Assembly: GCA_963558965.1 (NCBI GenBank)
Contig: CAUWIT010000009.1
Location: 10,285-74,284, forward strand
Length of the DNA: 64,000 nt
Direction of reading: 5' to 3'
From: Gallibacter sp963558965
GTDB taxonomy: Bacteria > Bacillota > Clostridia > Peptostreptococcales > Anaerovoracaceae
Position 1 is the first letter of the stretch, and each line of letters begins with the position of its first letter. Below, piece by piece: positions 26,208 through 36,223 of this stretch. The notes beneath the pieces are model-generated. The model had not been told where the DNA came from. It was given only the letters and a program-made list of their open reading frames with translations, and ran no database searches. A program made the translations under genes and the position numbers.

Positions 26208-27554
26208 ATGTCAAATCAGTACATTGAAAGAGTTATCGAAGATTGTAAAAAGAACAACCCTGGTGAAGTAGAATTCCATCAGACAGTAGAAGAAGTACTA
26301 CGTTCACTAGAACCAGTTATCGAAGCACATCCAGAATACGAAGAACATGCTATTCTAGAAAGACTAGTAGAACCTGAAAGAGGTATCACTTTCAAAGTAA
26401 CTTGGGTTGATGACAACGGCAAAATCCAGGTTAACAAAGGATACAGATATCAGTTCAACAGTGCAATCGGACCTTACAAAGGTGGTCTAAGATTTGCTCC
26501 AAACGTATACCCTGGTATCATCAAATTCTTAGGATTTGAACAGATCTTCAAGAACAGCTTAACTGGTCTACCTATCGGTGGTGGTAAAGGTGGAGCTGAC
26601 TTCGATCCAAACGGAAAATCAGATGCTGAAATCATGAGATTCTGTCAGGCGTTCATCAACGAACTATACAGACACATCGGACCTTCAACTGACGTTCCTG
26701 CTGGAGACCTAGGTGTAGGCGCTAGAGAAATCGGTTACATGTTTGGACAGTACAAAAAACTAGTTAACAGATACGAAGGCGTTCTAACTGGTAAAGGCCT
26801 AACTTGGGGTGGTCTAAACGGAAGAACTGAAGCTACTGGTTATGGTATCGTTTACTATGCAAACGAAATGCTAGAAGCTTGTGGCGAAAAACTAGCTGGA
26901 AAAACTGTTGCAGTATCAGGATTCGGTAACGTATCTTGGGGTACAGTAATGAAGCTAAACGAACTAGGAGCTAAAGTAATCACAATTTCTGGTCCAGACG
27001 GATACATCCTAGACGAAGATGGAGTTTCAGGAGACAAAGTTGATTACATGCTAGAACTTAGAGGATCAGGTAAGAACATCTGCTCACCATACGCAGAAAA
27101 ATATCCAAACGCTAAGTTCATCGCTGGTAAGAAACCTTGGGAAGTTAAGGCTGACCTATACATCCCATGTGCTACTCAGAACGAAATCAGAATCGAAGAT
27201 GCTGAAACAATGGTTGCTAACGGATGTAAGTTCCTATGCGAAGGTTCAAACATGTCTTCAACTAACGAAGCTATCGCTTACCTACAGGATAAGGGCGTAG
27301 TTGTAGGACCTTCAAAAGCTGCTAACGCTGGTGGTGTTGCTTGCTCATGTATCGAAATGGGACAGAACGCTGGTAAGACAGTATTCACACCTGAACAGGT
27401 ACATGCTCAGCTAAAAGACATCATGGTAAGCATCCACAAAGCATGTAAAGATGCTGCTGAAGAATATGGATTTGGCTACAACCTAGTTGCTGGTGCTAAC
27501 ATCGCTGGTTTCTTAAAGGTTGCTGACGCTATGATTGCTCAGGGAGTTTGCTAA
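26208..27554 (+). CDS. gdhA: NADP-type glutamate dehydrogenase
   Basis: Hexameric enzyme interconverting glutamate and 2-oxoglutarate plus ammonia (EC 1.4.1.4 type), 448 residues, the length of the anabolic small form. Motifs: GPYKGGLRFAPNVYPGIIKFLGFEQIFKNSLTGLPIGGGKGGADFDPNGKSD spans the glutamate site with its catalytic Lys (described, not quoted in full: GGGKGG at the core), PAGDLGVGAREIGYMFG, and the Rossmann AVSGFGNVSWG. Codons are strongly biased (Leu almost all CTA, Gln almost all CAG, Tyr/Asn/Phe ending in C) unlike its neighbours, the mark of a very highly expressed gene. It is monocistronic, with its own promoter and terminator. Confidence 0.96.
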   Translation: MSNQYIERVIEDCKKNNPGEVEFHQTVEEVLRSLEPVIEAHPEYEEHAILERLVEPERGITFKVTWVDDNGKIQVNKGYRYQFNSAIGPYKGGLRFAPNVYPGIIKFLGFEQIFKNSLTGLPIGGGKGGADFDPNGKSDAEIMRFCQAFINELYRHIGPSTDVPAGDLGVGAREIGYMFGQYKKLVNRYEGVLTGKGLTWGGLNGRTEATGYGIVYYANEMLEACGEKLAGKTVAVSGFGNVSWGTVMKLNELGAKVITISGPDGYILDEDGVSGDKVDYMLELRGSGKNICSPYAEKYPNAKFIAGKKPWEVKADLYIPCATQNEIRIEDAETMVANGCKFLCEGSNMSSTNEAIAYLQDKGVVVGPSKAANAGGVACSCIEMGQNAGKTVFTPEQVHAQLKDIMVSIHKACKDAAEEYGFGYNLVAGANIAGFLKVADAMIAQGVC

Positions 27555-27613
27555 TCTATCGATAACCGCAAAAAGTCAATCGAAAGAAAACAAAATTAGA
27601 TAACTAAAAAAGG

Positions 27614-27640
27614 CCGGTCGTTTATAACGACCGGTTTTTT
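27614..27640. terminator. Bidirectional terminator between gdhA and addA
   Basis: Stem CCGGTCGTT / AACGACCGG (27614-27622 with 27626-27634), followed on plus by TTTTTT and on minus (after GG/CC) by TTTTTT. Convergent genes on both sides. Confidence 0.92.
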
Positions 27641-27654
27641 CATTTCCATTTTAT

Positions 27655-30600
27655 TTATTTGATTAGTAAAGCTTCATCTTTTTCAAACAAGTACAAATAT
27701 GATTCTTTCACTTTTTTACCTGTTGCTTCTTCTAAAGCAAGTCTATATAAATTGATTTGTTCTCTGTAGCTTTGTCCAATATTTTCTGTATTATAATTTG
27801 TTTTGTAGTCAATTAATACTAAATCTTCACCTTCTTCAAAATAACAGTCTATAATACCTTGTACCATAGTTTCTACTCCATTTCTATTATAAAGAAGTGT
27901 AAACATTTTTTCCTTTTGACAATTGTTTTGGGCTGCTCTTTTACCAATATCATTTTTAAAGAACTTGTTTATCTTATCAATTTTAATCTTTTTGCCCACT
28001 TGCTCGTCTATGATACCTTTATCTAACAAATCATTTACAACTGTTGAAATATAATCCTCACCTTCATTATATGCCTTTTCAAAGTCCAAATATTCCATTA
28101 CCGAATGGTAAGCCGTACCTACTGCCGCCTTAGAAACAACTTTGCTTTGTGGCTGTCTACGTTTTTTTCGTTTAATATACTTAATAGAGTTTTTTCTATT
28201 TAATTCACTTACACTATACTTGGATTTTGTATCTAATGCTTCTCTGTTAGGATATTGGTAATTCATTATTTTCTCTACAGTTTCAATATCCTCTTCTCCT
28301 AAAGTTGAAGCATCTTCAACAAACTTTTTGAGATCATCATGATGTTTTGCATTATCAACTTCATTATTTAGATATTGAGTAAGCACTCCTCCAGCTACTA
28401 AGTTTACTTTGTAATGTTTATGATTGATATTAGGATAAATAAAGTCCATGTAACACTTTTCACTTAGCATACCAGTATCTGCTTTTGTATCATACTCCTC
28501 TATATTTTTAACATTGCCAATTAAATACAATCTATCTTTAGCTCTTGTCATAGCAACATACAAAATACGAAGTTCTTCTTCTAATTCTTCATTTTCATTT
28601 GCATTTTTTATAGTATGTTGCAAAAGTGTATTTCTTTTAGTATGATTTTTTAAATCAACACAAGTAAGACCTATTCCCAAGTCTTTATGACTCATACCTA
28701 TAGCTTCAGTTTTATCAAAATTAAATCTCTTTGTTGTACCAGGTATAATTACTACTGGATATTCAAGGCCTTTACTTTTATGAATGGTTGTTATCTGCAC
28801 TGTATCATCTTCTTCAGATAACAGACTTTCTTGCCCTACTTCAACTCTTGCTTTTACTTTTTCTATATACTTTAAAAGTCCATAAATCGTATTATCTCCA
28901 GTTTTACTGTATGAACTTGTTTTATCTAAAAATGTTCTAAGATTTAATTGTCTCTGTCTACCATCTTGCATAGTTGCAGCATAAGTATATAGGCCGCTTT
29001 CCTTCATAAGGGTCCATACAAATGTTTCTATAGGAGTAAATCTAGCTAATTCTTTCCACTTTGCTAGTTTGTCTAATACAGACTTACATTTTGTCTTTAA
29101 GTATTCATTTTCGCCTTCATCTGAATAATTTTTAAAAGCTTGATTGAATTGAACCGTTTTATCACTAAGTCTTATTTCAACAAGTTCATTTGTTTCAAAA
29201 TTAAATATAGGTGATTTTAATACTCCAACTAATGGAATATCTTGTCTGCTGTTATCAATAATTTGAAGTAAATTAACTAATAAATTAATTTCAACTGTTT
29301 CAAAATATCCAGTATTGCTACTTAAATATACTGGAATATTGTTGTCAGCTAAAACTTCTCTAAAAATTTCACCCCAACCTTTGATACCACGCATTAAAAT
29401 TACAATATCCCTATATGATATTGTTTTCACTTTATCTGCTTTGTGATCATAATACTCTGTGCCGACAATATCATTGATAATTTTTACAGCATATGTAGCT
29501 TCAGCCTCTGCAGAAGTTAAATCTTCTAAAGTTTCATCAACTTCTTCATTTCCCATGTTTTGATATTTACCTATCAAAGTCAATTCTGCAGTAAAATCAT
29601 AGCCCTCTTTTGAATTTGCACCTGGATAAAGGACTGCTTTATCGTCATACCCTTCCATAATGTTTTCAAAGATACAATTTATTGAATTTAAAATAGGTGT
29701 TTTACTTCTAAAGTTTTGATTTAAGTCTATCTTTGTGCTATTTGTTGCACTTATATCTTCATATTGCGCATATCTTTTTTTAAATATATCTGGTTCTGCA
29801 AGTCTAAATCTGTAGATACTCTGTTTTATATCTCCTACTAAAAACAAATTATCATCACGTTTTATACTGTCTATAATAACTTCCTGCAAAAAGTTACTGT
29901 CCTGATACTCGTCTATAAAGATGTACTTGTACTTTTCTCTACACTCTTTGCAAACAGCTTCATCCTCTAATATTTCAATAGCAAAATGCTCAATATCATT
30001 GAAGTCCATTATCTTCTTTTCTTCTTTTTCGGCTTTAAAAGCTATATCAAATTTAATAAGTAAATCTTCTAAAACCTTCATATTGTCATATGTGCTATAT
30101 ATATCTAAAAACAAATTGTCCATAGTATCTACAAAATAGACATTTTTTAGAGTATCAATATATTCTTTAGCTTTATCGCGTATGGCTTTTACATTTTCTT
30201 TTATACCATCGTATATGCTTTTTTCTTCTTTGTTAGCCCTTATAACTTTTGCCTTATAGTCATTTACTAAATTTCCAGCTAACTCAAATTTTTCAGATTT
30301 TACAGCTTTTATAATATCTTCTATGTACTCAATATCTGCGCTTTGAGTTTTAGCCAATCTGTCCATTTGATTGTCTAGCAAATATTCATTTGCCTTCTTA
30401 ACATTTTTATATGCCTTATTAAGACATTCGAGAATATCATCAACTACTCTCTTATAAAGACTAGTATTTTTATAATCTTTGTACTGCGCTACATCCTCTA
30501 CACTTTTATGTAGCCACTTAAATGGCTTAGGCATAGCCATAATCCTATTGTAGATTTTAAGTATGCTATCCTTTAGTTTCGCTTCATTTTTATGGCTGCT

Positions 30601-31080
30601 GTAACAGTTTAGAAAATTGATAAAATCTTCATTGTTTTCCCTGTTAAATTCGTCCTCAAACACTTCATCAATAGCCTTGATTTTCAACAGCTCAGTCTGA
30701 ATTTCATCTGCAATTTTCAAATTTGGATTTATATCTTTTATATAAAAGTATTTTCTGATTATATCTAAAGCAAAGGAATGAAAAGTGGAAATTGAAGCTT
30801 TTGGCATAAGCTCAAGCTGTTTTCTCAAAAACTCCAAATCATCATTTCCTTCACTTATACGTTTTTTAATAGCTTTTACTATTTTTTCTTTCATTTCAGA
30901 AGCAGCCGCTTTAGTAAAAGTAACTACAAGAAGCTGGTCAACATTTACATGTTCCTCCAAAATCAAACGCAAAATACGTTCAACAAGAACTGCTGTCTTA
31001 CCTGAACCAGCAGCCGCCGCTACTAAAATATTTTTATTTCTCGTCTCAATGGCTTCCGCCTGTTTTTCCGTCCACTTCAT
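27655..31080 (-). CDS. addA: ATP-dependent helicase/nuclease subunit A (AddA)
   Basis: UvrD-family 3'-5' helicase with a C-terminal nuclease, 1141 residues. Motif I is AAAGSGKTAVLVERI, motif II is FIDEYQDSN, motif III is LVGDIKQSIYRFR, then TTIHKSKGLEYPVV and YVAMTRAKDRLY. The PD-(D/E)XK nuclease motif is GIIDCYF...LVLIDYKTNY near the end, with QINLYRLAL. AddA normally works with AddB, which is often encoded directly beside it; no addB is in this window. It starts 3 bases after gpmI ends. Confidence 0.96.
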   Translation of the reverse strand: MKWTEKQAEAIETRNKNILVAAAAGSGKTAVLVERILRLILEEHVNVDQLLVVTFTKAAASEMKEKIVKAIKKRISEGNDDLEFLRKQLELMPKASISTFHSFALDIIRKYFYIKDINPNLKIADEIQTELLKIKAIDEVFEDEFNRENNEDFINFLNCYSSHKNEAKLKDSILKIYNRIMAMPKPFKWLHKSVEDVAQYKDYKNTSLYKRVVDDILECLNKAYKNVKKANEYLLDNQMDRLAKTQSADIEYIEDIIKAVKSEKFELAGNLVNDYKAKVIRANKEEKSIYDGIKENVKAIRDKAKEYIDTLKNVYFVDTMDNLFLDIYSTYDNMKVLEDLLIKFDIAFKAEKEEKKIMDFNDIEHFAIEILEDEAVCKECREKYKYIFIDEYQDSNFLQEVIIDSIKRDDNLFLVGDIKQSIYRFRLAEPDIFKKRYAQYEDISATNSTKIDLNQNFRSKTPILNSINCIFENIMEGYDDKAVLYPGANSKEGYDFTAELTLIGKYQNMGNEEVDETLEDLTSAEAEATYAVKIINDIVGTEYYDHKADKVKTISYRDIVILMRGIKGWGEIFREVLADNNIPVYLSSNTGYFETVEINLLVNLLQIIDNSRQDIPLVGVLKSPIFNFETNELVEIRLSDKTVQFNQAFKNYSDEGENEYLKTKCKSVLDKLAKWKELARFTPIETFVWTLMKESGLYTYAATMQDGRQRQLNLRTFLDKTSSYSKTGDNTIYGLLKYIEKVKARVEVGQESLLSEEDDTVQITTIHKSKGLEYPVVIIPGTTKRFNFDKTEAIGMSHKDLGIGLTCVDLKNHTKRNTLLQHTIKNANENEELEEELRILYVAMTRAKDRLYLIGNVKNIEEYDTKADTGMLSEKCYMDFIYPNINHKHYKVNLVAGGVLTQYLNNEVDNAKHHDDLKKFVEDASTLGEEDIETVEKIMNYQYPNREALDTKSKYSVSELNRKNSIKYIKRKKRRQPQSKVVSKAAVGTAYHSVMEYLDFEKAYNEGEDYISTVVNDLLDKGIIDEQVGKKIKIDKINKFFKNDIGKRAAQNNCQKEKMFTLLYNRNGVETMVQGIIDCYFEEGEDLVLIDYKTNYNTENIGQSYREQINLYRLALEEATGKKVKESYLYLFEKDEALLIK

Positions 31081-31083
31081 TTA

Positions 31084-32604
31084 CTATCCCTCGATTAAAG
31101 TAGTACCTGTCATTTCTTTAGGCTGCTCTAAATTCATTAAATCAAGCAAAGTAGGTGCGATATCTGCTAATTTACCACCGTCTTTTAAATTCTTTGGATT
31201 GTTTGCAATATGCATCAAAGGTACTTTATTTAAACTGTGTGCAGTGACAACATTGCCATTCTCGTCTAACATAACATCAGCATTGCCATGATCTGCAGTA
31301 AGTAAAATCTGACCATCTAACTCCAATACCTTTTTCACGATTTTATCCACACATACATCTAAAGCTTCAATAGCCTTAATCGCAGCTTCCATAACACCTG
31401 TATGACCAACCATATCTGCATTGGCAAAATTTAAAATTACTAAGTCGTAGTCTGCCATTCTCTCAACAACATTTTCAGTCACTTCATAAGCGCTCATTTC
31501 TGGCTGTAAGTCGTAAGTTGCAACCTTTGGAGAATTTATCAAAAGTCTATCCTCATTTTTATTTGGTTCTTCTACGCCGCCGTTAAAGAAAAATGTCACG
31601 TGAGCATATTTTTCTGTTTCAGCTATACGTAGCTGTTTTAAACCTTGAGCAGCAATATATTCGCCTAAAGTATTAACTAAAGTTTCTGGCGGATAAGCTA
31701 CATTGACATTTTCAAAAGATGCATCGTATTGTGTCATGCATACATAAGACAAATCTGACAGTTGTTTTCTTTCAAATCCCTCGAATTTATCTTCTGTAAA
31801 TGCTCTTGTTATTTCTCTAGCTCTGTCAGGTCTAAAGTTGAACATAATCATGCTGTCCCCATCTTTTACAACACCTGCTTCGTCTATTACAGTAGGAATG
31901 ACAAATTCGTCGTTTTCATCGTTTTCGTATGCAAAGTCTACTGCCGCTTTTGCACTTGTTGCCTTGCGACCTACTCCACTTGTCATAGCCTGGTAAGCCT
32001 TGCTTACTCTTTCCCATCTATTGTCTCTATCCATTGCATAATATCTACCTGAAATAGTTGCAATTTTACCAGTTCCAATTTCATCCATTAAATTTTCGAT
32101 TTCTTCAATATAGATTTTTGCACATCTTGGAGCAACGTCTCTACCATCTAAGAAACAATGTAAGTAAACTTTTTCCACATTGTTTTTATTAGCTAATTTT
32201 ATTAAACCTTTTAGGTGTTCAATATGGCTGTGCACACCTCCATCAGATAGTAACCCTAATAGATGAAGTGCTCCTCCTGTTTTTTTAGCGTGATCAATTG
32301 CATATAAAAATACTTTATTGTCAAAGAAGTTTCCATTTTCTATTTCATTTGTAATCCTAGAAAGCTCCTGAAAAACTACTCTGCCCGCACCGATATTTAA
32401 ATGGCCAACTTCAGAATTACCCATCTGACCATCTGGCAAACCTACATCTTTACCTGCTGCACCTATAACAGTATTTGGATATTTTTCAAAAAGTTTATCC
32501 AAATTAGGTGTGTTAGCAAGCTTAATTGCATTGCCCTCTCTCTTTGGATTAGCTCCAAATCCATCTAAAATCATTAACATTGTCGGCTTATTAAAAGTTG
32601 TCAT
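31084..32604 (-). CDS. gpmI: 2,3-bisphosphoglycerate-independent phosphoglycerate mutase
   Basis: Glycolytic 3-PG/2-PG mutase with two metal ions (EC 5.4.2.12), 506 residues. MLMILDGFG with the first Asp ligand, the catalytic Ser in GQMGNSEVGHLNIGAGR, RPDRARE, and the C-terminal NFANADMVGHTGVMEA and LTADHGNADVM metal motifs are all present. GGGAGG precedes it. Unusual neighbours: it is not in a gap-pgk-tpi cluster but lies between a helicase gene and a flavoprotein gene, 2 bases from the latter. Confidence 0.97.
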   Translation of the reverse strand: MTTFNKPTMLMILDGFGANPKREGNAIKLANTPNLDKLFEKYPNTVIGAAGKDVGLPDGQMGNSEVGHLNIGAGRVVFQELSRITNEIENGNFFDNKVFLYAIDHAKKTGGALHLLGLLSDGGVHSHIEHLKGLIKLANKNNVEKVYLHCFLDGRDVAPRCAKIYIEEIENLMDEIGTGKIATISGRYYAMDRDNRWERVSKAYQAMTSGVGRKATSAKAAVDFAYENDENDEFVIPTVIDEAGVVKDGDSMIMFNFRPDRAREITRAFTEDKFEGFERKQLSDLSYVCMTQYDASFENVNVAYPPETLVNTLGEYIAAQGLKQLRIAETEKYAHVTFFFNGGVEEPNKNEDRLLINSPKVATYDLQPEMSAYEVTENVVERMADYDLVILNFANADMVGHTGVMEAAIKAIEALDVCVDKIVKKVLELDGQILLTADHGNADVMLDENGNVVTAHSLNKVPLMHIANNPKNLKDGGKLADIAPTLLDLMNLEQPKEMTGTTLIEG

Positions 32605-32606
32605 TT

Positions 32607-34121
32607 CTATTTATCCTCCCCAATTTTTTCAGCAATTTTTATACCATCTACCGCCGCAGAAACTATGCCACCTGCATATCCTGCACCTTCTCCTGCTGGA
32701 TATATACCAGCTATATTTGATTGCATATTTTCATCTCTTTTAAATCTAACTGGCGATGAGCTACGAGTTTCAACGCCTTTCATAACTGCATCTGGCATAT
32801 CGAAGCCTTTTAATTTTTTGCCCATTTGTGGCAACGCTTCTTTAATAGACTCAACAGCAAAATCAGGTAAACATTTTGCAATGTCTGAGTTATCAAAATC
32901 CTGCCATTTGCAAGTAGGAAAACTATATCCTCCAGAAATTTCATATGCTTTTCTTTCATATTTTTCTTGAAAATCTACGCCTGCAAGAGGGTGATTTGAA
33001 CCGAAATCTTCGACTCTAACATCTACTAAAAGTCCGCTGTTAGCAAGCTTGCCATCTCTTGCTCGATAGCTCATACCATTTGTAACGACTTGTCCCTTTG
33101 AAGAGGAAGCCATTACTACTACTCCACCTGGACACATACAAAAAGTATATACTCCTCGACCATTTTTACATCTGTAATTTAATTTATAATCTGCCGCCCC
33201 AAGTTTTTTTGCAATTTCATTTGAGCCATATTGGGCTTTATTTATCACTTCTTGAGGATGCTCTATACGCACTCCAATTGAAAACGGCTTTTGATTCATC
33301 TCTAAACTGTTTTCGTAAAGCATCTTAAATGTGTCTCTAGCGCTATGACCTATTGCAAAAACAGCTTTATCGCATGGTATTTCATAAGTGTTCTCGCCAT
33401 CTTTACCATTTAAATCCTTAACTACTAAACCTTTTAATTGATTATCTTTTTTTATTAGATCTACTACTTGTGAAGAAAATCTAATTTCTCCACCTAGCTC
33501 TACGATATTTTCTCTCATGTTTTTTACAACATCTTTTAAAATATCAGTTCCAATATGAGCCTTGTGTTTATATAAAATATCTTCTGGTGCGCCAAAATTA
33601 ACAAACTCTTCTAGGACTTTTCTTATACGCTTATCCTTGATGCCAGTTGTCAATTTACCATCGGAAAAAGTCCCAGCGCCACCTTCTCCAAATTGTACAT
33701 TTGAATTTTCATCAAGTTGACCAGTTTCCCAAAATTTATGAACATCTAAAGTTCTATCCTCAACATTTTTGCCACGCTCTAACACAATAGGCTTATATCC
33801 CATCTGCGCCAAAACTAAAGCTGCAAACATGCCGCATGGCCCAAATCCTACAATAACTGGTCTTTTGTCTTTGCTGTAATTGCAATCGACAAACTCATAT
33901 GTTAAATCCGGTGCTTCCGGCAAATCAACCTTTTTATTACAATTGAAATCAACTGTAAGACTTCTTTTTATATTATTTTTATCTCTAGCATCTATGGACT
34001 CTTTTACAACTTTAAAATCTTGTATTTTCAAGTTTTTAACTTTAAGTTTTTTCCCAATTTTTTTAGGAATAACTTCCCACAAATCATCGATGCCAATTTT
34101 TATTTCATGTATTCTGTACAT
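32607..34121 (-). CDS. FAD-dependent oxidoreductase (COG2509-type)
   Basis: 504 residues. After an N-terminal 85-residue alpha/beta part, a dinucleotide motif opens (VIVGFGPCGMFAALVLAQMGYKPIVLERG), followed by VQFGEGGAGTFSDGKLTTGIKD, a strong hallmark of this uncharacterised dehydrogenase group. The end contains PAGEGAGYAGGIVSAAVDGIKIAEKI, the FAD-contacting C-terminal motif. Substrate unknown. It overlaps the next FAD protein gene by 22 bases, so the two are translated together. Confidence 0.9.
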   Translation of the reverse strand: MYRIHEIKIGIDDLWEVIPKKIGKKLKVKNLKIQDFKVVKESIDARDKNNIKRSLTVDFNCNKKVDLPEAPDLTYEFVDCNYSKDKRPVIVGFGPCGMFAALVLAQMGYKPIVLERGKNVEDRTLDVHKFWETGQLDENSNVQFGEGGAGTFSDGKLTTGIKDKRIRKVLEEFVNFGAPEDILYKHKAHIGTDILKDVVKNMRENIVELGGEIRFSSQVVDLIKKDNQLKGLVVKDLNGKDGENTYEIPCDKAVFAIGHSARDTFKMLYENSLEMNQKPFSIGVRIEHPQEVINKAQYGSNEIAKKLGAADYKLNYRCKNGRGVYTFCMCPGGVVVMASSSKGQVVTNGMSYRARDGKLANSGLLVDVRVEDFGSNHPLAGVDFQEKYERKAYEISGGYSFPTCKWQDFDNSDIAKCLPDFAVESIKEALPQMGKKLKGFDMPDAVMKGVETRSSSPVRFKRDENMQSNIAGIYPAGEGAGYAGGIVSAAVDGIKIAEKIGEDK

Positions 34122-35281
34122 ATTGCCTTTCCTGCTTTTCTAGCTGTCTCCCAAGCATTTTCCAAATTATATCCACCACATGGCCCTTGATAATCAATAA
34201 CCTCTCCTGTAAAGTAGATACCTTTGCATACAAGAGACTCCATTGTATCCCAGTTAAAATCATCCCAAGATACGCCTCCTGCAGTGCACTGCGCTTCCTT
34301 CCAGCCTTTTACTCCTGTAATATTAAATCTCACATGTCTAAACTCATTTATAATTTCTTTAAGAGAGCTATCGTCTAACTGATTTGCCATCTTATACTTA
34401 TCGCTCCATTTTTTTAACAACTTGTGGGCGATATTGCTGTTGACAATAGAATTAAGCAAATCCAAAGTTTTCAATCCTTTTATCCCTCTTCTCAAAGATA
34501 AAATATGTAAGATTTCCATATCCCTATACCCGCTTATAAAATCGGCTTCAATATAATAATCCTTAAACTTTATCTCTTTGCTCAATCTAATAAAACTGCT
34601 CATATTAAATACACAGATACCTGACAAGCCGTCTTTTGTAAACTGAATTTCACCTTGCTGTGCATCCACCAAAAAGTCATTCCTATACAAAGTGACTTTG
34701 CCCTTTGCTCGAACCCCTGATAAAACACCTAGCTCCTCATTTTTACATTCGATAGGTACTAGGGCAGGAATGACTTTGTTGACTTTGTGTTCTAAGTTTG
34801 TAGCTAGTTTATATCCATCACCTGTAGTACCAAAGGCTGCTGCCGCTTTACCTCCTGTAGCAATTACCACTTTTTCGGCTATTATTTCATTTTTATCTGT
34901 TATGATTTTGTAACTTCCATTTTTCTGTTTTTGAATATCTGTTACAGCAGTTTTTAGCATAATATCTATTTCATAAGCATTTATCATATTTTCCATTGCA
35001 AAAACTACATCTGCTGCTTTTTCTGAAACAGGATATGCTCTCCCTTCTTCTGTTACTTTTATTTCAACGCCAATATTTCTAAAATCTCGGCATGTTGTAC
35101 CAAAAGTATGGCAATTTGCATTGGTAATATTACATCTACCATTGCCAGTAGCATAAATTTTACTTCCTAGTTTTTCTTTTTTCTCTATTATTAAAATACT
35201 TAATGATGGTTTGTTTTGCGCTATTTTTATAGCTGTCATCATACCTGATGCTCCTCCACCAATAATGCAAACATTTGTCAT
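34100..35281 (-). CDS. HI0933/YhiN-family FAD-dependent oxidoreductase
   Basis: About 393 residues from the ATG at 35281; the longer frame begins at a TTG that is itself part of the GGAGGT ribosome-binding site, so I reject it. The N-terminus is VCIIGGGASGMMTAIKIAQ with FAD binding and then IYATGNGRCNITN, the family signature; the C-terminus has FTGEVIDYQGPCGGYNLENAWETARKAGKA. Family function is not established. Upstream partner of the COG2509 flavoprotein. Confidence 0.9.
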   Translation of the reverse strand: MTNVCIIGGGASGMMTAIKIAQNKPSLSILIIEKKEKLGSKIYATGNGRCNITNANCHTFGTTCRDFRNIGVEIKVTEEGRAYPVSEKAADVVFAMENMINAYEIDIMLKTAVTDIQKQKNGSYKIITDKNEIIAEKVVIATGGKAAAAFGTTGDGYKLATNLEHKVNKVIPALVPIECKNEELGVLSGVRAKGKVTLYRNDFLVDAQQGEIQFTKDGLSGICVFNMSSFIRLSKEIKFKDYYIEADFISGYRDMEILHILSLRRGIKGLKTLDLLNSIVNSNIAHKLLKKWSDKYKMANQLDDSSLKEIINEFRHVRFNITGVKGWKEAQCTAGGVSWDDFNWDTMESLVCKGIYFTGEVIDYQGPCGGYNLENAWETARKAGKAICTEYMK

Positions 35282-35346
35282 ATTTACCTCCAAAATATCC
35301 TTTATTATATCACGAATTACCTATGTAATACTACCTCTCTATATGG

Positions 35347-35352
35347 TAAAAT
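35347..35352 (+). promoter_or_regulatory. Extended -10 promoter for the metallophosphoesterase-dsdA pair
   Basis: TGG-TAAAAT (35344-35352) about 30 bases before the TTG start. I see no good -35. Confidence 0.4.
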
Positions 35353-35381
35353 ATACGATAGGTAACGAAGGAGGACTATTT

Positions 35382-36209
35382 TTGAAATTTATTTTTAGAC
35401 TTATAAAAACTTTAATTACTATAATTTTATTAATTTGCATTATCGCTGGTTTTACTGCTGGCTATGCTTTTTTTATCGAACCTAATCAGTTAAAGACAGA
35501 AACTGTTTCTATAAATGGCGAAAATATTGGAGAAGATGTAAAAATCGCCGTATTTGCGGATACTCACTTTGGTGCAGGATATACGCTTAAAAATTTTGAC
35601 AAAGTAATAAATGCTATTAATGATGCCGATGTGGATTTTGTTTTATTTGCAGGGGATTTAATTGATAATTTCAACGCTTATCAAGAAGACACTTCAGAAA
35701 TTTCACAAAAACTTGATACGATTAAGGCAAAACGCGGCAAATATGCTGTTTTTGGCAATCACGATTACGGTGGTGGTGCACAAAACTACTATAAAGGAAT
35801 AATGGAAAATGGTGGATTTAAAGTTTTAATAAACGAAAGCATAAACTTTAACACCTTAAATTTCCGCATAACTGGTGTTGATGATTTTCTTATTGGATAT
35901 GGCAATAAAAAAGTTGTAGATAATTTACCAACTGATAAGTTTAACTTTATACTTTGCCACGAACCTGATGTATTCGACTACTTTAATAAAGAGAAAATTA
36001 ATGCTATGGTTGCAGGTCATTCTCATGGTGGCCAAATAAATATACCTATTTTAAGAGATAAAATTTTAACAGAGCTAGGCTCAAAATACGTTAAAGGCAA
36101 ATACACTGACGAAAATGCCACTTTATATGTAAATCCAGGTGTTGGTACGACTAAAATAAAAGCTAGATTATTTGCAAAACCAGAAGTTACATTTTTTGAA
36201 ATTTATTGA
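35382..36209 (+). CDS. Membrane-anchored metallophosphoesterase
   Basis: 275 residues from a TTG at 35382 that has AAGGAGG 6 bases before it; the longer in-frame opening is antisense to the FAD gene and is rejected. One N-terminal membrane helix (LIKTLITIILLICIIAGFTAGY). The calcineurin-like motifs are FADTHFG (D-x-H), VLFAGDLIDNF (G-D), VFGNHDYGG (G-N-H-D/E), ILCHEPD and AGHSHGGQI. This resembles the YkuE/YaeI group, often acting on UDP-sugars or lipids outside the cell. Substrate unknown. Confidence 0.85.
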   Translation: MKFIFRLIKTLITIILLICIIAGFTAGYAFFIEPNQLKTETVSINGENIGEDVKIAVFADTHFGAGYTLKNFDKVINAINDADVDFVLFAGDLIDNFNAYQEDTSEISQKLDTIKAKRGKYAVFGNHDYGGGAQNYYKGIMENGGFKVLINESINFNTLNFRITGVDDFLIGYGNKKVVDNLPTDKFNFILCHEPDVFDYFNKEKINAMVAGHSHGGQINIPILRDKILTELGSKYVKGKYTDENATLYVNPGVGTTKIKARLFAKPEVTFFEIY

Positions 36210-36223
36210 TGGGAGGAAAAACT

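Noticed and set aside
35211..35381. N-terminal extension of the metallophosphoesterase
   Set aside because: It is antisense to the FAD gene; a TTG with AAGGAGG in front at 35382 gives the right start and a normal membrane anchor.
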